From an uncultured Clostridia bacterium (GTDB lineage: Bacteria > Bacillota > Clostridia > Christensenellales > Pumilibacteraceae): DNA of 64,000 bases. The DNA lies in the NCBI GenBank assembly GCA_944362615.1, contig CALVTM010000001.1, positions 186,001-250,000 on the forward strand. The letters are read 5' to 3'. Below the pieces are notes generated by a model. The model worked only from the letters and a program-made list of their open reading frames with translations. It was not told where the DNA came from and made no database searches. Positions 18,309 through 27,700 of this stretch are shown piece after piece (positions within the stretch are counted from its first letter, which is position 1; every line of letters begins with the position of its first letter). The position numbers and the translations under genes were made by a program.

Positions 18309-21122
18309 TTAATTCAGCAATCGTTTAAGAAACATGCCCGTATACGACTTTTCGCACTTCGCTACCTGTTCGGGCGTACCGCACGTGACTATACGTCCAC
18401 CGGCATCTCCGCCCTCTGGTCCGACGTCCACTATCCAGTCCGCCGTCTTTATTATATCCAGGTTGTGCTCGATGACGACTACGGTGTTTCCGCTCGCGAC
18501 CAAACGCGAAAGTATGTTTATCAGTTTTGCTACATCGTCCGAATGCAGTCCTGTCGTCGGTTCGTCAAGCACGTACAGAGTACCCGACGTAGAACGCTTT
18601 GACAGCTCGGTCGCAAGTTTGACTCTCTGCGCTTCGCCGCCTGACAGCGTCGTTGCCGACTGTCCCAGTTTGACATATCCGAGACCGACGTCGTATAACG
18701 TCTTGATCTTGGCGTATATCCCCGGCTGATTCTCAAAGAAACCGCACGCTTCCTCTACCGTCATTTCCAGCACTTCATATATATTCTTACCGCGGTATCT
18801 GACCTGCAATGTTTCGCGGTTATACCGCTTGCCGCCGCACACCTCGCACGGGACATATACGTCGGACATGAAGTGCATTTCAATACGCTTTATACCGTCG
18901 CCTTCGCACGCCTCGCAACGTCCGCTTTTGACGTTGAACGAAAATCTGCCCGGTCCGTAACCGCGTTCCTGAGCATCGGTAGTGCGCGCAAACAGTTCGC
19001 GTATCTGAGTGAACGCCCCGGTATATGTCGCCGGATTTGATCGCGGCGTTCTACCTATCGGCGATTGGTCTATACATATCACTTTATCCAGATACTCAAC
19101 CCCCTCTATGCGATCGTACTTGCCCTCGACAAGCCTGCTTCCGCTCACACGGTTGCTTACAGCCGGGTACAGTATCTGATTTACTATAGAGCTTTTTCCG
19201 GAGCCGGAAACACCGGTAACAGCCGTGATGAGTCCTATCGGGAATTCCACGTCTATTCCCTTCAGGTTGTTCTGACGCGCCCCGAAAATCTTTATGCTGT
19301 GCTCGCCGAACTGCCTGCGCTCACTCGGAACAGGTATCTTCTTCCTTCCGGACAGATAATCCCCGGTTATGGATCGCTCACACGCCGCCACCTCTTCCGG
19401 AGTTCCGGCAGCTATAACCTCGCCGCCGTGCACTCCCGCGCCCGGACCTATGTCTACAAGAAAATCCGCCGCACGCATGGTGTCTTCATCATGCTCGACA
19501 ACTATAAGCGTATTACCGAGATCCCGCAAATGCTTCAGCGTATTTATCAGCCGTTCATTATCACGCTGATGCAGACCGATGGACGGCTCGTCAAGGATAT
19601 ATACGACTCCGGTAAGCCCGCTGCCTATCTGAGTCGCAAGACGTATGCGTTGCGCCTCGCCGCCTGACAGTGTCGTGGCGCTCCTTGACAGCGTAAGATA
19701 GTCCAGCCCGACATCACATAAAAAACTCAGCCGCGCGTTTACTTCTTTGAGTATAGGCGCCGCTATGACGGACTGTGATTTACCGAGAGTAAGTCCGGAA
19801 AGGAATTCGGAAAGCTCTCCGACAGGCATGGAACATATCTCCCATATGTTCTTGCCGCCCACCTTTACTGCAAGCGCTTCCGGTCGCAGTCGCTTACCTC
19901 CGCATGCCGAACACGGCAGATCACGCAGGTATTTCTCTATTTCGCGGCGCACGGACTCGCTGTTTCCGGTATGGTACCGGCGCTCGAGATTGGTCACGAC
20001 TCCTTCGTATTTACGTTTATACGTGTATGTGTAATTATCACTCGACAGCGTCATTTTTATCTCGCCGTCATCACCGTAAAGCAGTATTTTCTTTATGTTT
20101 TCCGGAAGGTCGCGGAACGGAACGTCAAGCGAAAAACCGTACTTCTCGGACAGCGCGGTAAACATCTGAATGCTCGTCTTTGCCGAATCAAAATTCCACC
20201 CGGTGACCGTTATGGCGCCTTCGCGCAGAGACAAACTGCCGTCGCCGTAAATCAGTTCCGGATCAATGACCTGTTTGAATCCCAGTCCGCCGCATTCCGG
20301 ACAAGCCCCGAACGGCGAATTGAACGAGAACAGCTTCGGCTCTATCTCGGGTATGGATATTCCGCAATCCACACAGGCGTATTTAGTACTGAACAGCGTC
20401 TCCTCACCGTCAACGTCCACAATTACGATACCGTCCGCTAATTTAAGTGCATTTTCAAGAGAGTCGGATATGCGCTTTTCCATTCCTTCATGCAGTTTTA
20501 TGCGGTCGACAACAACGCTTATCGTATGCCGGACCTGCTTGTCAAGCGATATTTCCTCATCAAGATCATACACCTCTCCGTCTATCTTGACCCGGACATA
20601 TCCCTGCTTCTTCAGCCCCGAAAGCTCTTTTTTGTATTCCCCTTTCTTGCCGCGGGCAATCGGAGCAAGTATCATCATACGGGTGTCATTGGGATGTGCC
20701 GTCACGGCATCCATAATCTGATCGATCGTCTGCTGTGAAACAGGCTTACCGCATTTGTAACAATATACGTCACCCGCCTTAGCATAAAGCAGTCTGAGAT
20801 AATCGTAAATCTCAGTCACTGTTCCTACCGTTGAACGCGGGTTATGCGACGTCGTTTTCTGGTCTATGGAAATAGCAGGAGAAAGGCCGTCGATGGATTC
20901 GACGTCCGGCTTATTCATGATCCCGAGGAACTGCCGCGCATACGACGACAGGCTCTCCACATATCTCCTCTTGCCTTCTGCGTATATCGTATCGAATGCA
21001 AGCGAGCTTTTTCCGCTGCCTGACAGACCGGTAAATACCGTAAGACTGTCGTGCGGGATATCAAGATCGATATTTTTCAGGTTATTTTCGCGTGCTCCGC
21101 GTATTCTGATGTATTTAAGCAT
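18309..21122 (-). CDS. uvrA: Excinuclease ABC subunit UvrA
   Basis: Damage-recognition ATPase of nucleotide excision repair. 937 residues with two ABC modules: Walker A GLSGSGKSS near 32-40 and a second GVSGSGKSS, plus two LSGGEAQR signatures. Zinc-binding CxxC pairs (CYKCGK, CVDCG with CPECGG, CEACEGDG with CEVCGGKRY) match the family. I start at 21122 because GGAG precedes that ATG and MLKYIRIRGARENNL is the conserved N-terminus; the frame extends 9 codons further upstream without support. It is first of the uvrA-HAD-typA unit. uvrC is at 39489; uvrB is not in this window. Confidence 0.95.
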   Translation of the reverse strand: MLKYIRIRGARENNLKNIDLDIPHDSLTVFTGLSGSGKSSLAFDTIYAEGKRRYVESLSSYARQFLGIMNKPDVESIDGLSPAISIDQKTTSHNPRSTVGTVTEIYDYLRLLYAKAGDVYCYKCGKPVSQQTIDQIMDAVTAHPNDTRMMILAPIARGKKGEYKKELSGLKKQGYVRVKIDGEVYDLDEEISLDKQVRHTISVVVDRIKLHEGMEKRISDSLENALKLADGIVIVDVDGEETLFSTKYACVDCGISIPEIEPKLFSFNSPFGACPECGGLGFKQVIDPELIYGDGSLSLREGAITVTGWNFDSAKTSIQMFTALSEKYGFSLDVPFRDLPENIKKILLYGDDGEIKMTLSSDNYTYTYKRKYEGVVTNLERRYHTGNSESVRREIEKYLRDLPCSACGGKRLRPEALAVKVGGKNIWEICSMPVGELSEFLSGLTLGKSQSVIAAPILKEVNARLSFLCDVGLDYLTLSRSATTLSGGEAQRIRLATQIGSGLTGVVYILDEPSIGLHQRDNERLINTLKHLRDLGNTLIVVEHDEDTMRAADFLVDIGPGAGVHGGEVIAAGTPEEVAACERSITGDYLSGRKKIPVPSERRQFGEHSIKIFGARQNNLKGIDVEFPIGLITAVTGVSGSGKSSIVNQILYPAVSNRVSGSRLVEGKYDRIEGVEYLDKVICIDQSPIGRTPRSNPATYTGAFTQIRELFARTTDAQERGYGPGRFSFNVKSGRCEACEGDGIKRIEMHFMSDVYVPCEVCGGKRYNRETLQVRYRGKNIYEVLEMTVEEACGFFENQPGIYAKIKTLYDVGLGYVKLGQSATTLSGGEAQRVKLATELSKRSTSGTLYVLDEPTTGLHSDDVAKLINILSRLVASGNTVVVIEHNLDIIKTADWIVDVGPEGGDAGGRIVTCGTPEQVAKCEKSYTGMFLKRLLN

Positions 21123-21234
21123 GTTTTTCTCCGCTCTATATTTTACCACCGTTCAGGCGTTTACGCAAGAATTTTGCACCCGTTTTTATTAAATATAACA
21201 TTATGCGAAACACCGCTCATACTCTTTTATGCGC

Positions 21235-21264
21235 TTGACATAATATGCGGAAAACTGTTATAAT
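21235..21264 (+). promoter_or_regulatory. Leaderless promoter of lysA-mgsA
   Basis: TTGACA (21235-21240), an 18-bp spacer and TATAAT (21259-21264), then six bases (TTTTAT) before the ATG at 21271. Both hexamers are full consensus. There is no Shine-Dalgarno sequence. Confidence 0.8.
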
Positions 21265-21270
21265 TTTTAT

Positions 21271-22509
21271 ATGAAAACTCCTATCATTACAAAAGAACAG
21301 GCGCTGGAGATCAAGAAAACTTATCCCACTCCGTTTCATATCTACGATGAAAAAGGTATAGAGGATAACGCTAAAGAACTTCTGGCGGCATTTTCCTGGT
21401 GCAAGGATTACAAGGAACATTTTGCGGTAAAGGCTACTCCCAACCCCACAATAATGAAACTGCTACATTCGCTCGGCTGCGGTATGGACTGCTCGTCGAT
21501 GACCGAGCTTATGCTCTGCGAAAAATGCGGCATAACCGGTGACGATATCATGTTCACCTCTAACGAGACGCCGGCAGCAGAATTCGAATACGCGCTCAAA
21601 CTCGGGGCAACTATTACGCTTGATGACTATACTCATGTCGATTTTCTTAAGTCGATAGCCGGAGACAATATGCCCGAATGCGTTTCTCTGCGTTATAACA
21701 ACGGAGTGGATTTTGCCGTCAATAATATGATAATGGGCTCGCCTCAGGACGCAAAATACGGCATGACGAGAGAACAGCTTACACTCGCGATCAAAAAACT
21801 GCAAGGCTACGGCGTCAAACAGTTCGGTCTGCATGCGTTCCTCGCTTCCAACAATCTCGGTAATGACTATTACCCCGTACTCGCGGGCATCCTTTTCAAT
21901 ACCGCAAAAGAACTGCATGAGCAGACGGGCGCACAGTTTAAATTCATCAACCTTTCCGGCGGCATAGGTATACCCTATCGTCCGGAGGAACAGAAGCCGG
22001 ATATAAATATAATTGCTTCGCGGATCAAAGATGAATATGCCAAGGTGTTTGACGGAGATATGAAACCCTCGCTGCGCACCGAACTCGGAAGATATATGCT
22101 CGGACCTTACGGCAATCTTATAACTACCGTCGTTCACTTCAAGCATATCTATAAGGAATATGCGGGCGTGGATGCATGCGCCGCAAACCTTATGCGTCCG
22201 GCAATGTACGGCGCATACCACCACATAACCGTGCTCGGCAAGGAAAACGTACCTGCTACCGTCAAATATGACGTGGTAGGCAGTCTGTGCGAAAATAATG
22301 ATAAATTCGCTGTCGACCGTATGCTCCCCCCTCTTGAAATCGGAGATATACTTGCTATTCACGATGCGGGCGCTCACGGATTCGCTATGGGATATAACTA
22401 TAACGGCAAACTCCGCAGCGCGGAGCTTCTGCTCAAAAAAGACGGCAGCGTACAGATGATACGCCGCGCCGAAACTCCGGACGACTATTTCGCTACAATG
22501 ATCTTTTAA
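21271..22509 (+). CDS. lysA: Diaminopimelate decarboxylase family protein
   Basis: PLP enzyme of the alanine-racemase fold that converts meso-diaminopimelate to lysine. 412 residues: the PLP lysine is Lys54 in FAVKATPNP. LGCGMDCSS and the glycine-rich phosphate loop NLSGGIGIPYRP follow, and the C-terminal catalytic part has GAHGFAMGYNYNG. The sequence belongs to the long LysA-like branch found in Bacteroides and Clostridia. Carboxynorspermidine decarboxylase is a related alternative but less likely by length and motifs. mgsA follows 24 bp later on the same transcript. Translation probably starts at the very 5' end of the mRNA. Confidence 0.9.
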   Translation: MKTPIITKEQALEIKKTYPTPFHIYDEKGIEDNAKELLAAFSWCKDYKEHFAVKATPNPTIMKLLHSLGCGMDCSSMTELMLCEKCGITGDDIMFTSNETPAAEFEYALKLGATITLDDYTHVDFLKSIAGDNMPECVSLRYNNGVDFAVNNMIMGSPQDAKYGMTREQLTLAIKKLQGYGVKQFGLHAFLASNNLGNDYYPVLAGILFNTAKELHEQTGAQFKFINLSGGIGIPYRPEEQKPDINIIASRIKDEYAKVFDGDMKPSLRTELGRYMLGPYGNLITTVVHFKHIYKEYAGVDACAANLMRPAMYGAYHHITVLGKENVPATVKYDVVGSLCENNDKFAVDRMLPPLEIGDILAIHDAGAHGFAMGYNYNGKLRSAELLLKKDGSVQMIRRAETPDDYFATMIF

Positions 22510-22533
22510 TCGCTTACAGAGGTACTGACTTTT

Positions 22534-22914
22534 ATGAAAATTGCATTAATAGCACACGATAAGAAAAAAGCCGATATGATCAAGCTTGCCGCAGATTACA
22601 AGGACGTGCTTGCAAAACATGATCTTTACGCAACCGGCACTACCGGTACGATGATCATGGGAGAAACCGGACTCAAGCTCACAAGAATGAAATCCGGTCC
22701 TCTCGGAGGAGATCAGCAGATAGGATCCATGGTCGCTGACAATAACCTCGATATGATTCTCTTCCTGCGCGACCCCCTTACCGCCCAGCCTCATGAACCG
22801 GACGTTTCCGCACTGCTCCGCCTTTGCGACGTTATGAATATCCCGCTCGCAACAAATGTCGCAAGCTGCAAGATATTCCTCAATTACCTTGCGGATATGG
22901 ATAAGGAAAATTAA
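22534..22914 (+). CDS. mgsA: Methylglyoxal synthase
   Basis: Converts dihydroxyacetone phosphate to methylglyoxal and phosphate, a bypass of lower glycolysis under phosphate limitation. 126 residues, complete: the phosphate-binding ATGTTG segment, [11 protein letters not shown] with Asp60, and [14 protein letters not shown] with Asp80 and His87, equivalent to E. coli Asp71, Asp91 and His98. It is co-transcribed with lysA and ends in a clear terminator. The pairing with lysine synthesis has no obvious metabolic logic. Confidence 0.95.
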   Translation: MKIALIAHDKKKADMIKLAADYKDVLAKHDLYATGTTGTMIMGETGLKLTRMKSGPLGGDQQIGSMVADNNLDMILFLRDPLTAQPHEPDVSALLRLCDVMNIPLATNVASCKIFLNYLADMDKEN

Positions 22915-22943
22915 AGCAAAACAATTACATACACACTGCACTG

Positions 22944-22976
22944 AAAGCCCGATGCATATGCTGCGTCGGGCTTTTA
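22944..22976 (+). terminator. Intrinsic terminator after mgsA
   Basis: AAAGCCCGATGC pairs with GCGTCGGGCTTT through one G:T pair, followed by TTT. It closes lysA-mgsA. Confidence 0.8.
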
Positions 22977-23212
22977 TATTGCAGATTATTCCGCCTCCTA
23001 CACTTACGTGCGTCCATGGCATCATGTATGACTCGATTTTATCGGACTTTTAATTAATTTCATTAAAAATGACATTATTGTATTATATTTCATATCGGCA
23101 ATTCAGCTGGTTTCACAATTTGTTTATTGCATTAATTAAGATTAGTACGGATTATGTAAAATAGTAAAATTTACCATGTGTGCCGGAAATATGTTCTACT
23201 GTGTCACTTATA

Positions 23213-23241
23213 TTGACTTAACTTATTTATAAATATATACT
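23213..23241 (+). promoter_or_regulatory. Promoter of the esterase lipoprotein gene, in an AT-rich 400-bp gap
   Basis: TTGACT (23213-23218), a 17-bp spacer and TATACT (23236-23241), giving a leader of about 60 nt. The gap from 22977 to 23212 is AT-rich with no open frame I would call; it may hold regulator sites. Confidence 0.6.
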
Positions 23242-23309
23242 AAAACTTAATAGAAATATTACTTGGCGCTATGCCTTGTAATAGGATATGGATAATAAGG
23301 AGGTTAAAA

Positions 23310-25742
23310 ATGAAGAGAAAAGTTTTAGCAGTTTTAGTTGCGATCGTGGCACTGGTTTTGTGCGTATGCATGGTCAGTGCATGCTCCTGCGGTCCTACTG
23401 AAACGGAAACTGAGAAGTACACCGTTACGTTCGACGCTAACGGCGGTACTTTGACCGGTAACGCCACAGTGGAGGTTGAAGAAGGCGCTAAAATTACCGG
23501 AGCACCCACGGCAAGCAAAGATGGTTTTACGTTTGACGGCTGGTTCGATGCTGCTACCGGCGGAAACAAGATCAATCTGTCCACCTATACCGTTACTAAA
23601 GACGTAACTATTTATGCACAGTACACCGAGGACAGTGAGCCCGAAGTAACTACGTTTACCGTTACTTTCAACGCTAACGGAGGTACGTTGGAAGGCAACA
23701 CGTCGGTAGATGTCGAAGACGGAGGAAAGATCACCGGAGCACCCACGGCAAGCAAAGATGGTTTTACGTTTGACGGCTGGTTCGATGCTGCTACCGGCGG
23801 AAACAAGATCGACCTGTCTTCTTACACCGTTACTAAAGATGTTACCTTGTACGCGCAGTATATCGAAGATGAAGAATCCGAGCCTGAGCCGGATCTTCCC
23901 GACGATATCAAGGTAGAGGCTGAAAGCGCTAAGATCGAAGGAACTCCTTCGTACGGCGACGGCTTTATCGAAACAGCAGCTAATGCCAGCGGCGGACAGT
24001 CTGTCGGTAACTTCGGTACGGCAGGCAATACCATAACCTTTACATTCGAAATGGAAGAAGCTGCTAACGGCGAGATCATATTCTATATGTCCAGTACGAA
24101 TATGGATTTTATGTCCGGTATGATCGTTAAAGATCAGGTTGTCGACAGCAGCGTTATCAAGGTTTCGCTGAACGGAAAAGATATCAGCTTTGACGCTCAG
24201 ACCATCCGCGGCAGCGGACAGGCGCTCGTTTACAATACTTACTGGGATCCCGTTTCGATGGGTACTCAGAGTCTTGCAGCCGGAACGAACACTGTCGTCG
24301 TTACCGCACAGGGACAGGCTCCCAACATGGACTACATGCTTGTTACCTTCGGCGGCGGTTCTTCCGAACCCGGCGGTGAGGATCCCGAGCCCGAAGACGT
24401 ACCTTATGAAAAAGACGTCACCTTCGACATGATCGTAGGCTCTTACGCCGGCGGTCCCGCTATCGAAAAAGCTGTAATTCACTTTGAAGACGCTATCGAT
24501 GCAAGCGCTTTGACAGATGACCTGTTCAAGGTTTCTTTCACGAGCCAGGGTTGGTTCGGACCTCAGACAGCAACGCTCGGTCAGGGTTCCGGTCAGACCG
24601 TTTACCTCTCTGATGCTGATGGCAATAAGGTCACCGCAAGCTCGGCTAACTATGTTACGATAGAGTACGCCGTTTCTTACGGTACGTGGTCGTTCAACGG
24701 AAATCTCTCTCCGTTCACCTATCAGACAGTAAATACCTGGAACAATTCCACCACATACAACCTTGACATTAACGACGGTTCCGCTCTTAAGATCGGCGGC
24801 GTTGACTACACTTCGCTTGATGCGGTAACGGCACCTGCGGAATGGACTGTTCCCGATCTTGAAGCATGGGATATCACCGGTACCCATACCGAAGGCGACA
24901 TTACCCTCACCTACGGCTCGTACGGCACCGATGCTATGAAGAACGACGGCGTGAAGAACCCGCTCATCATCTGGCTCCACGGCGCAGGTGAAGGCGGAAC
25001 CGATCCTTCCGTCGCCATCCTCGGCAACCAGGTCACCAACCTCGCGAAGGACGTTGTTCAGAAGTATTTCGTTACGGATACAACTAAGGGCGCTTACGTG
25101 CTTGCAGCTCAGACGCCTACGATGTGGATGGACGGCGGCGACGGAGAGTACTCCAACGATGTTGCTTCCCAGTACTATGTAGCTGCTCTCAAGGGTCTTA
25201 TCGACGCATACATTGAAGATAACGGTGATATCGATACCAATCGTATTTATGTCGGCGGCTGCTCAAACGGCGGATTCATGACTGTAAACATGATCTTCAA
25301 TTACAGCGACTTCTTCGCTGCTGCATTCCCTATCTGCGAAGCTTATCCTACCGGTGACGTTTCCGCAGAGAAGGTCGAGTCCGTAAAAGATATGCCTATA
25401 TGGTTTACGCACTCCACCAACGACAATACCGTTAGAATCGCAAACAACGGCACTCAGCAGGATGCTTACACCAACGCTCTGTACATTGACCTTATCAATG
25501 CAGGCGCTGAGAACGTACACTACACCCTGTTCGAGACGGTTAACGTTGACGGCGTAAACTACGACGGTCACTGGTCCTGGATCTACACGCTCCGTGATGA
25601 GTGCGTGAATGTTCAGCCTACCGAAGGCGCTGACGGAGATCTTGCAATTACCGATCTTGATCCCACCAGCACCAACAAAGTACAGGTTGGCGGTGAAGAT
25701 GTTACCCTCTGGGGTTGGATCGCCGCTCAGTCCAAGGCATGA
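23310..25742 (+). CDS. Secreted multidomain lipoprotein: InlB repeats, carbohydrate-binding-like domain, esterase/peptidase-like alpha/beta hydrolase
   Basis: 810 residues. A lipoprotein signal ends in VSAC (about Cys25). Two InlB B-type repeats (about 35-115 and 118-195; YTVTFDANGG, DGFTFDGWFDAATGG) are followed by an acidic linker. A CBM35/CBM6-like beta domain (about 205-345) follows, then a beta-rich Ig-like domain (about 365-530). The C-terminal alpha/beta hydrolase has LIIWLHGAGEGG, nucleophile Ser652 in GGCSNGGF, probable Asp705 and His754 in DGHWSW. It resembles prolyl-oligopeptidase/feruloyl-esterase-like CE1 enzymes with an Ig-like cap, suggesting a surface enzyme acting on plant or host polysaccharide esters. 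The start at 23310 has AAGGAGG 6 nt upstream; an earlier frame start at 23271 lacks one. Many T-ending codons suggest high expression. Confidence 0.8.
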   Translation: MKRKVLAVLVAIVALVLCVCMVSACSCGPTETETEKYTVTFDANGGTLTGNATVEVEEGAKITGAPTASKDGFTFDGWFDAATGGNKINLSTYTVTKDVTIYAQYTEDSEPEVTTFTVTFNANGGTLEGNTSVDVEDGGKITGAPTASKDGFTFDGWFDAATGGNKIDLSSYTVTKDVTLYAQYIEDEESEPEPDLPDDIKVEAESAKIEGTPSYGDGFIETAANASGGQSVGNFGTAGNTITFTFEMEEAANGEIIFYMSSTNMDFMSGMIVKDQVVDSSVIKVSLNGKDISFDAQTIRGSGQALVYNTYWDPVSMGTQSLAAGTNTVVVTAQGQAPNMDYMLVTFGGGSSEPGGEDPEPEDVPYEKDVTFDMIVGSYAGGPAIEKAVIHFEDAIDASALTDDLFKVSFTSQGWFGPQTATLGQGSGQTVYLSDADGNKVTASSANYVTIEYAVSYGTWSFNGNLSPFTYQTVNTWNNSTTYNLDINDGSALKIGGVDYTSLDAVTAPAEWTVPDLEAWDITGTHTEGDITLTYGSYGTDAMKNDGVKNPLIIWLHGAGEGGTDPSVAILGNQVTNLAKDVVQKYFVTDTTKGAYVLAAQTPTMWMDGGDGEYSNDVASQYYVAALKGLIDAYIEDNGDIDTNRIYVGGCSNGGFMTVNMIFNYSDFFAAAFPICEAYPTGDVSAEKVESVKDMPIWFTHSTNDNTVRIANNGTQQDAYTNALYIDLINAGAENVHYTLFETVNVDGVNYDGHWSWIYTLRDECVNVQPTEGADGDLAITDLDPTSTNKVQVGGEDVTLWGWIAAQSKA
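23496..23810 (+). repeat. Two identical 78-bp direct repeats inside the InlB-repeat region
   Basis: Positions 23496-23573 and 23733-23810 are identical base for base, with a 237-bp (79-codon) period. They encode the ITGAPTASKDGFTFDGWFD core of each InlB repeat. Recombination between them would remove or add one repeat in frame. Confidence 0.85.
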
Positions 25743-25832
25743 CCCGCAGATACCTTAAGATGATTTGTTAATACCAGTTGCACTTCAATCTGAGGTTCTT
25801 TGAATAATCCGACGTTTAGAAGATAAACGGTT

Positions 25833-25865
25833 AAGCCCGGTGCCTGACAGGTGCCGGGCTTTTCT
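25833..25865 (+). terminator. Intrinsic terminator after the esterase gene
   Basis: AGCCCGGTGCC pairs with AGGTGCCGGGCT through two G:T pairs, followed by TTTTC. Confidence 0.8.
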
Positions 25866-25965
25866 TGTAAGCAGCTATTACGTATCGTGTGCGGACTTAT
25901 GTGAGTATACGAACGTAAACTTTATCAGCTGATTTTTTGCGCTCTGCTTATCCGACAAAACGATA

Positions 25966-26003
25966 AAGAAAAAGCCGCTTTGTTCTCCACATAGCGACTT
26001 TTA
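25966..26003 (-). terminator. Intrinsic terminator after bioY
   Basis: On the minus strand AAGTCGCT (26001-25994) pairs with AGCGGCTT (25980-25973), followed by TTTCTTT. It closes birA-bioY. Confidence 0.6.
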
Positions 26004-26027
26004 TCCGTTTGTACGCTGCAATGACCT

Positions 26028-26615
26028 TTACGCTTTCATATTCTTATCCGGTTTTTCTCTTCTTTCGGCATGTCTTGACTGCAACATTCCGCTGACGGCA
26101 CGGCGCACGGGAAATGCCACAACCGTCGCAACTGTTATTTTTATACTGTCGCCTATCAGAAAAGGCAGCACGCACACTCCGAGGGCAGTGACGATGTCCG
26201 CGCCCGTACTTATTACATACCATCCGGTACCGAGCGCATAAAGTACTGCCGTGCCGGCAATAAACGCAAGCGGATATACCCATATACGGGTGCTCTTACC
26301 GAACAGATCAATGATAAGTCCCGCTATGAGCGCAAGAAAAATATAACCTATGATATAACCGCCTGTAGGACCTGCAATGACGCCGAATCCGCCTTTGCCT
26401 CCGGAAAACACGGGCAGCCCTATACCGCCTATCAGCACGTATGCAAAAGTCGCTGCGGAGCCGTAACGGAAATCGATGACGCCTGACGCCAGATATACGC
26501 CAAAAGACGCCAAAGAGATCGGTATTATCCCGACAGGTATTGTCCACGGAGACAGCGCACATATTATCGCAGAAAGAAGCGCAGTGAACGCTATTGCCTT
26601 TGCCGTTATTTTCAT
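26028..26615 (-). CDS. bioY: BioY biotin ECF-transporter substrate-binding protein
   Basis: 195 residues with six hydrophobic helices. The BioY signature is visible in YVLIGGIGLPVFSGGKGG followed by GPTGGYIIGY. BioY is the S component that binds biotin and works with the shared EcfAA'T energy module, which is not in this window. No biotin synthesis genes are present here, so the cell may depend on uptake. Its ATG overlaps the birA stop (ATGA), so BirA and its ligand importer are co-expressed. Confidence 0.95.
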   Translation of the reverse strand: MKITAKAIAFTALLSAIICALSPWTIPVGIIPISLASFGVYLASGVIDFRYGSAATFAYVLIGGIGLPVFSGGKGGFGVIAGPTGGYIIGYIFLALIAGLIIDLFGKSTRIWVYPLAFIAGTAVLYALGTGWYVISTGADIVTALGVCVLPFLIGDSIKITVATVVAFPVRRAVSGMLQSRHAERREKPDKNMKA

Positions 26616-27538
26616 AATTTCAGACTCACCTCTCCGGCAGAAAAACGCACCTGTTCTCCATCGTCTTTACGCAGTATCAGCGAACAGTCTTCCGCTATGT
26701 CCTCAGCCGTTGCCTCGTACATTCCGTCCACAGTCACGCGCCTGCCTATCACGCACGATCTGCTAACGTATTCTCTTACAAAATCATCCGGCAATCCGGC
26801 ATCAAGGCATGAAAGCTCGTCAAGTATCGCCGCAGCCAGTCTGCATCTGTCGACAGCCCTTCCGCTTTCGTTTTCTATTCCGGTCGCACGGGAGGACAGC
26901 TCGTCCGGCAGACCGTCGCATCTGATGTTGACGCCTATTCCGATCACGGCATAAGCCAGTTCGCCGCTTTCCATGCCGAATCCGCCTTCAGTCAGAATAC
27001 CGCATATCTTTTTACCGCGCACGTATAAGTCGTTTACCCACTTGATCTCCACACGTAAGCCGCTTTCTCTTTCCACACCGCGCGCCGCAGCTACCGCCGC
27101 ATATGCCGTTATTTTTCCGCATTCCGACGCCTTGACATGCGGTCTCACGACAGCGCTGAGATACAGCCCTCCGGCAGGCGAAAAAAACGTCCTGCCCAGT
27201 CTGCCTCTCCCGGATAACTGAGCGCCTGCAATAACGGCGGTCATATCAGCCCCGGCTTCCGCAAGCACTTTTGCTCTGTCGTTGGTGGAAGTCAGACTTC
27301 TGTGCGTTTCCACAGTCCAATCTGTCGTAAGGTAGTGGCGTACTCCGGCTTCCGATATAAGATCTCCGCCTTCAAGTCTGTATCCCTTACGTGATGACCG
27401 TATCCTGTAACCTTCAGCAGATAACTGTCTGATCACTTTCCATACCGCCGCACGCGTCATTCCGAGCTCCGAAGCAAGCTCCTCTCCGCTCACGCTTCCG
27501 GCATATAATCTTGAAAGTATTATATCACGAGTGTTCAT
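26612..27538 (-). CDS. birA: Biotin-[acetyl-CoA-carboxylase] ligase / repressor BirA
   Basis: 308 residues. The N-terminal winged helix (SVSGEELASELGMTRAAVWKVI) makes it a class II, DNA-binding BirA. The ligase core has the biotinyl-AMP loop GRGRLGRTFFSP, KWVNDLYV and a C-terminal SH3-like domain. It attaches biotin to carboxylase subunits and probably represses biotin genes. I start at ATG 27538: it gives the family N-terminus and sits exactly 7 nt after a full-consensus promoter, and the longer frame to 27574 would translate that promoter. No Shine-Dalgarno is present. Confidence 0.9.
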   Translation of the reverse strand: MNTRDIILSRLYAGSVSGEELASELGMTRAAVWKVIRQLSAEGYRIRSSRKGYRLEGGDLISEAGVRHYLTTDWTVETHRSLTSTNDRAKVLAEAGADMTAVIAGAQLSGRGRLGRTFFSPAGGLYLSAVVRPHVKASECGKITAYAAVAAARGVERESGLRVEIKWVNDLYVRGKKICGILTEGGFGMESGELAYAVIGIGVNIRCDGLPDELSSRATGIENESGRAVDRCRLAAAILDELSCLDAGLPDDFVREYVSRSCVIGRRVTVDGMYEATAEDIAEDCSLILRKDDGEQVRFSAGEVSLKL

Positions 27539-27539
27539 A

Positions 27540-27574
27540 GCTGTTATTATAACAGCACGCATATAATATGTCAA
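27540..27574 (-). promoter_or_regulatory. Leaderless promoter of birA-bioY with a palindrome over the -10 box
   Basis: Minus strand TTGACA (27574-27569), a 17-bp spacer and TATAAT (27551-27546), then seven bases to the ATG. The 17-bp palindrome GCTGTTAT-T-ATAACAGC (27540-27556) covers the -10 box, which suggests an operator. It does not match the BirA box consensus I know. Confidence 0.7.
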
Positions 27575-27657
27575 CTTCTAATTTCACGAAGGTTTACCAA
27601 ATTGTAAAAAAATTGCAAAAAATTTTTCGCTAACCTATTCCATTTTTCGCAATTATA

Positions 27658-27666
27658 TGATATAAT
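27658..27666 (+). promoter_or_regulatory. Extended -10 promoter of the DUF4364 gene
   Basis: TGATATAAT (27658-27666) is a full extended -10 element without a good -35 box. The transcript carries GGAGG about 11 nt before the ATG at 27701. Confidence 0.5.
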
Positions 27667-27700
27667 ATATATTCGGAAGAATTCGGAGGATTTCACCTCA

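Noticed and set aside
23334..24980. 548-codon open frame opposite the esterase gene
   Set aside because: Shadow created by the regular codon use of the real gene; no domain is recognisable.
26612..27574. Longer birA from 27574
   Set aside because: It would translate the -35/-10 region; the ATG at 27538 fits the family and the promoter.
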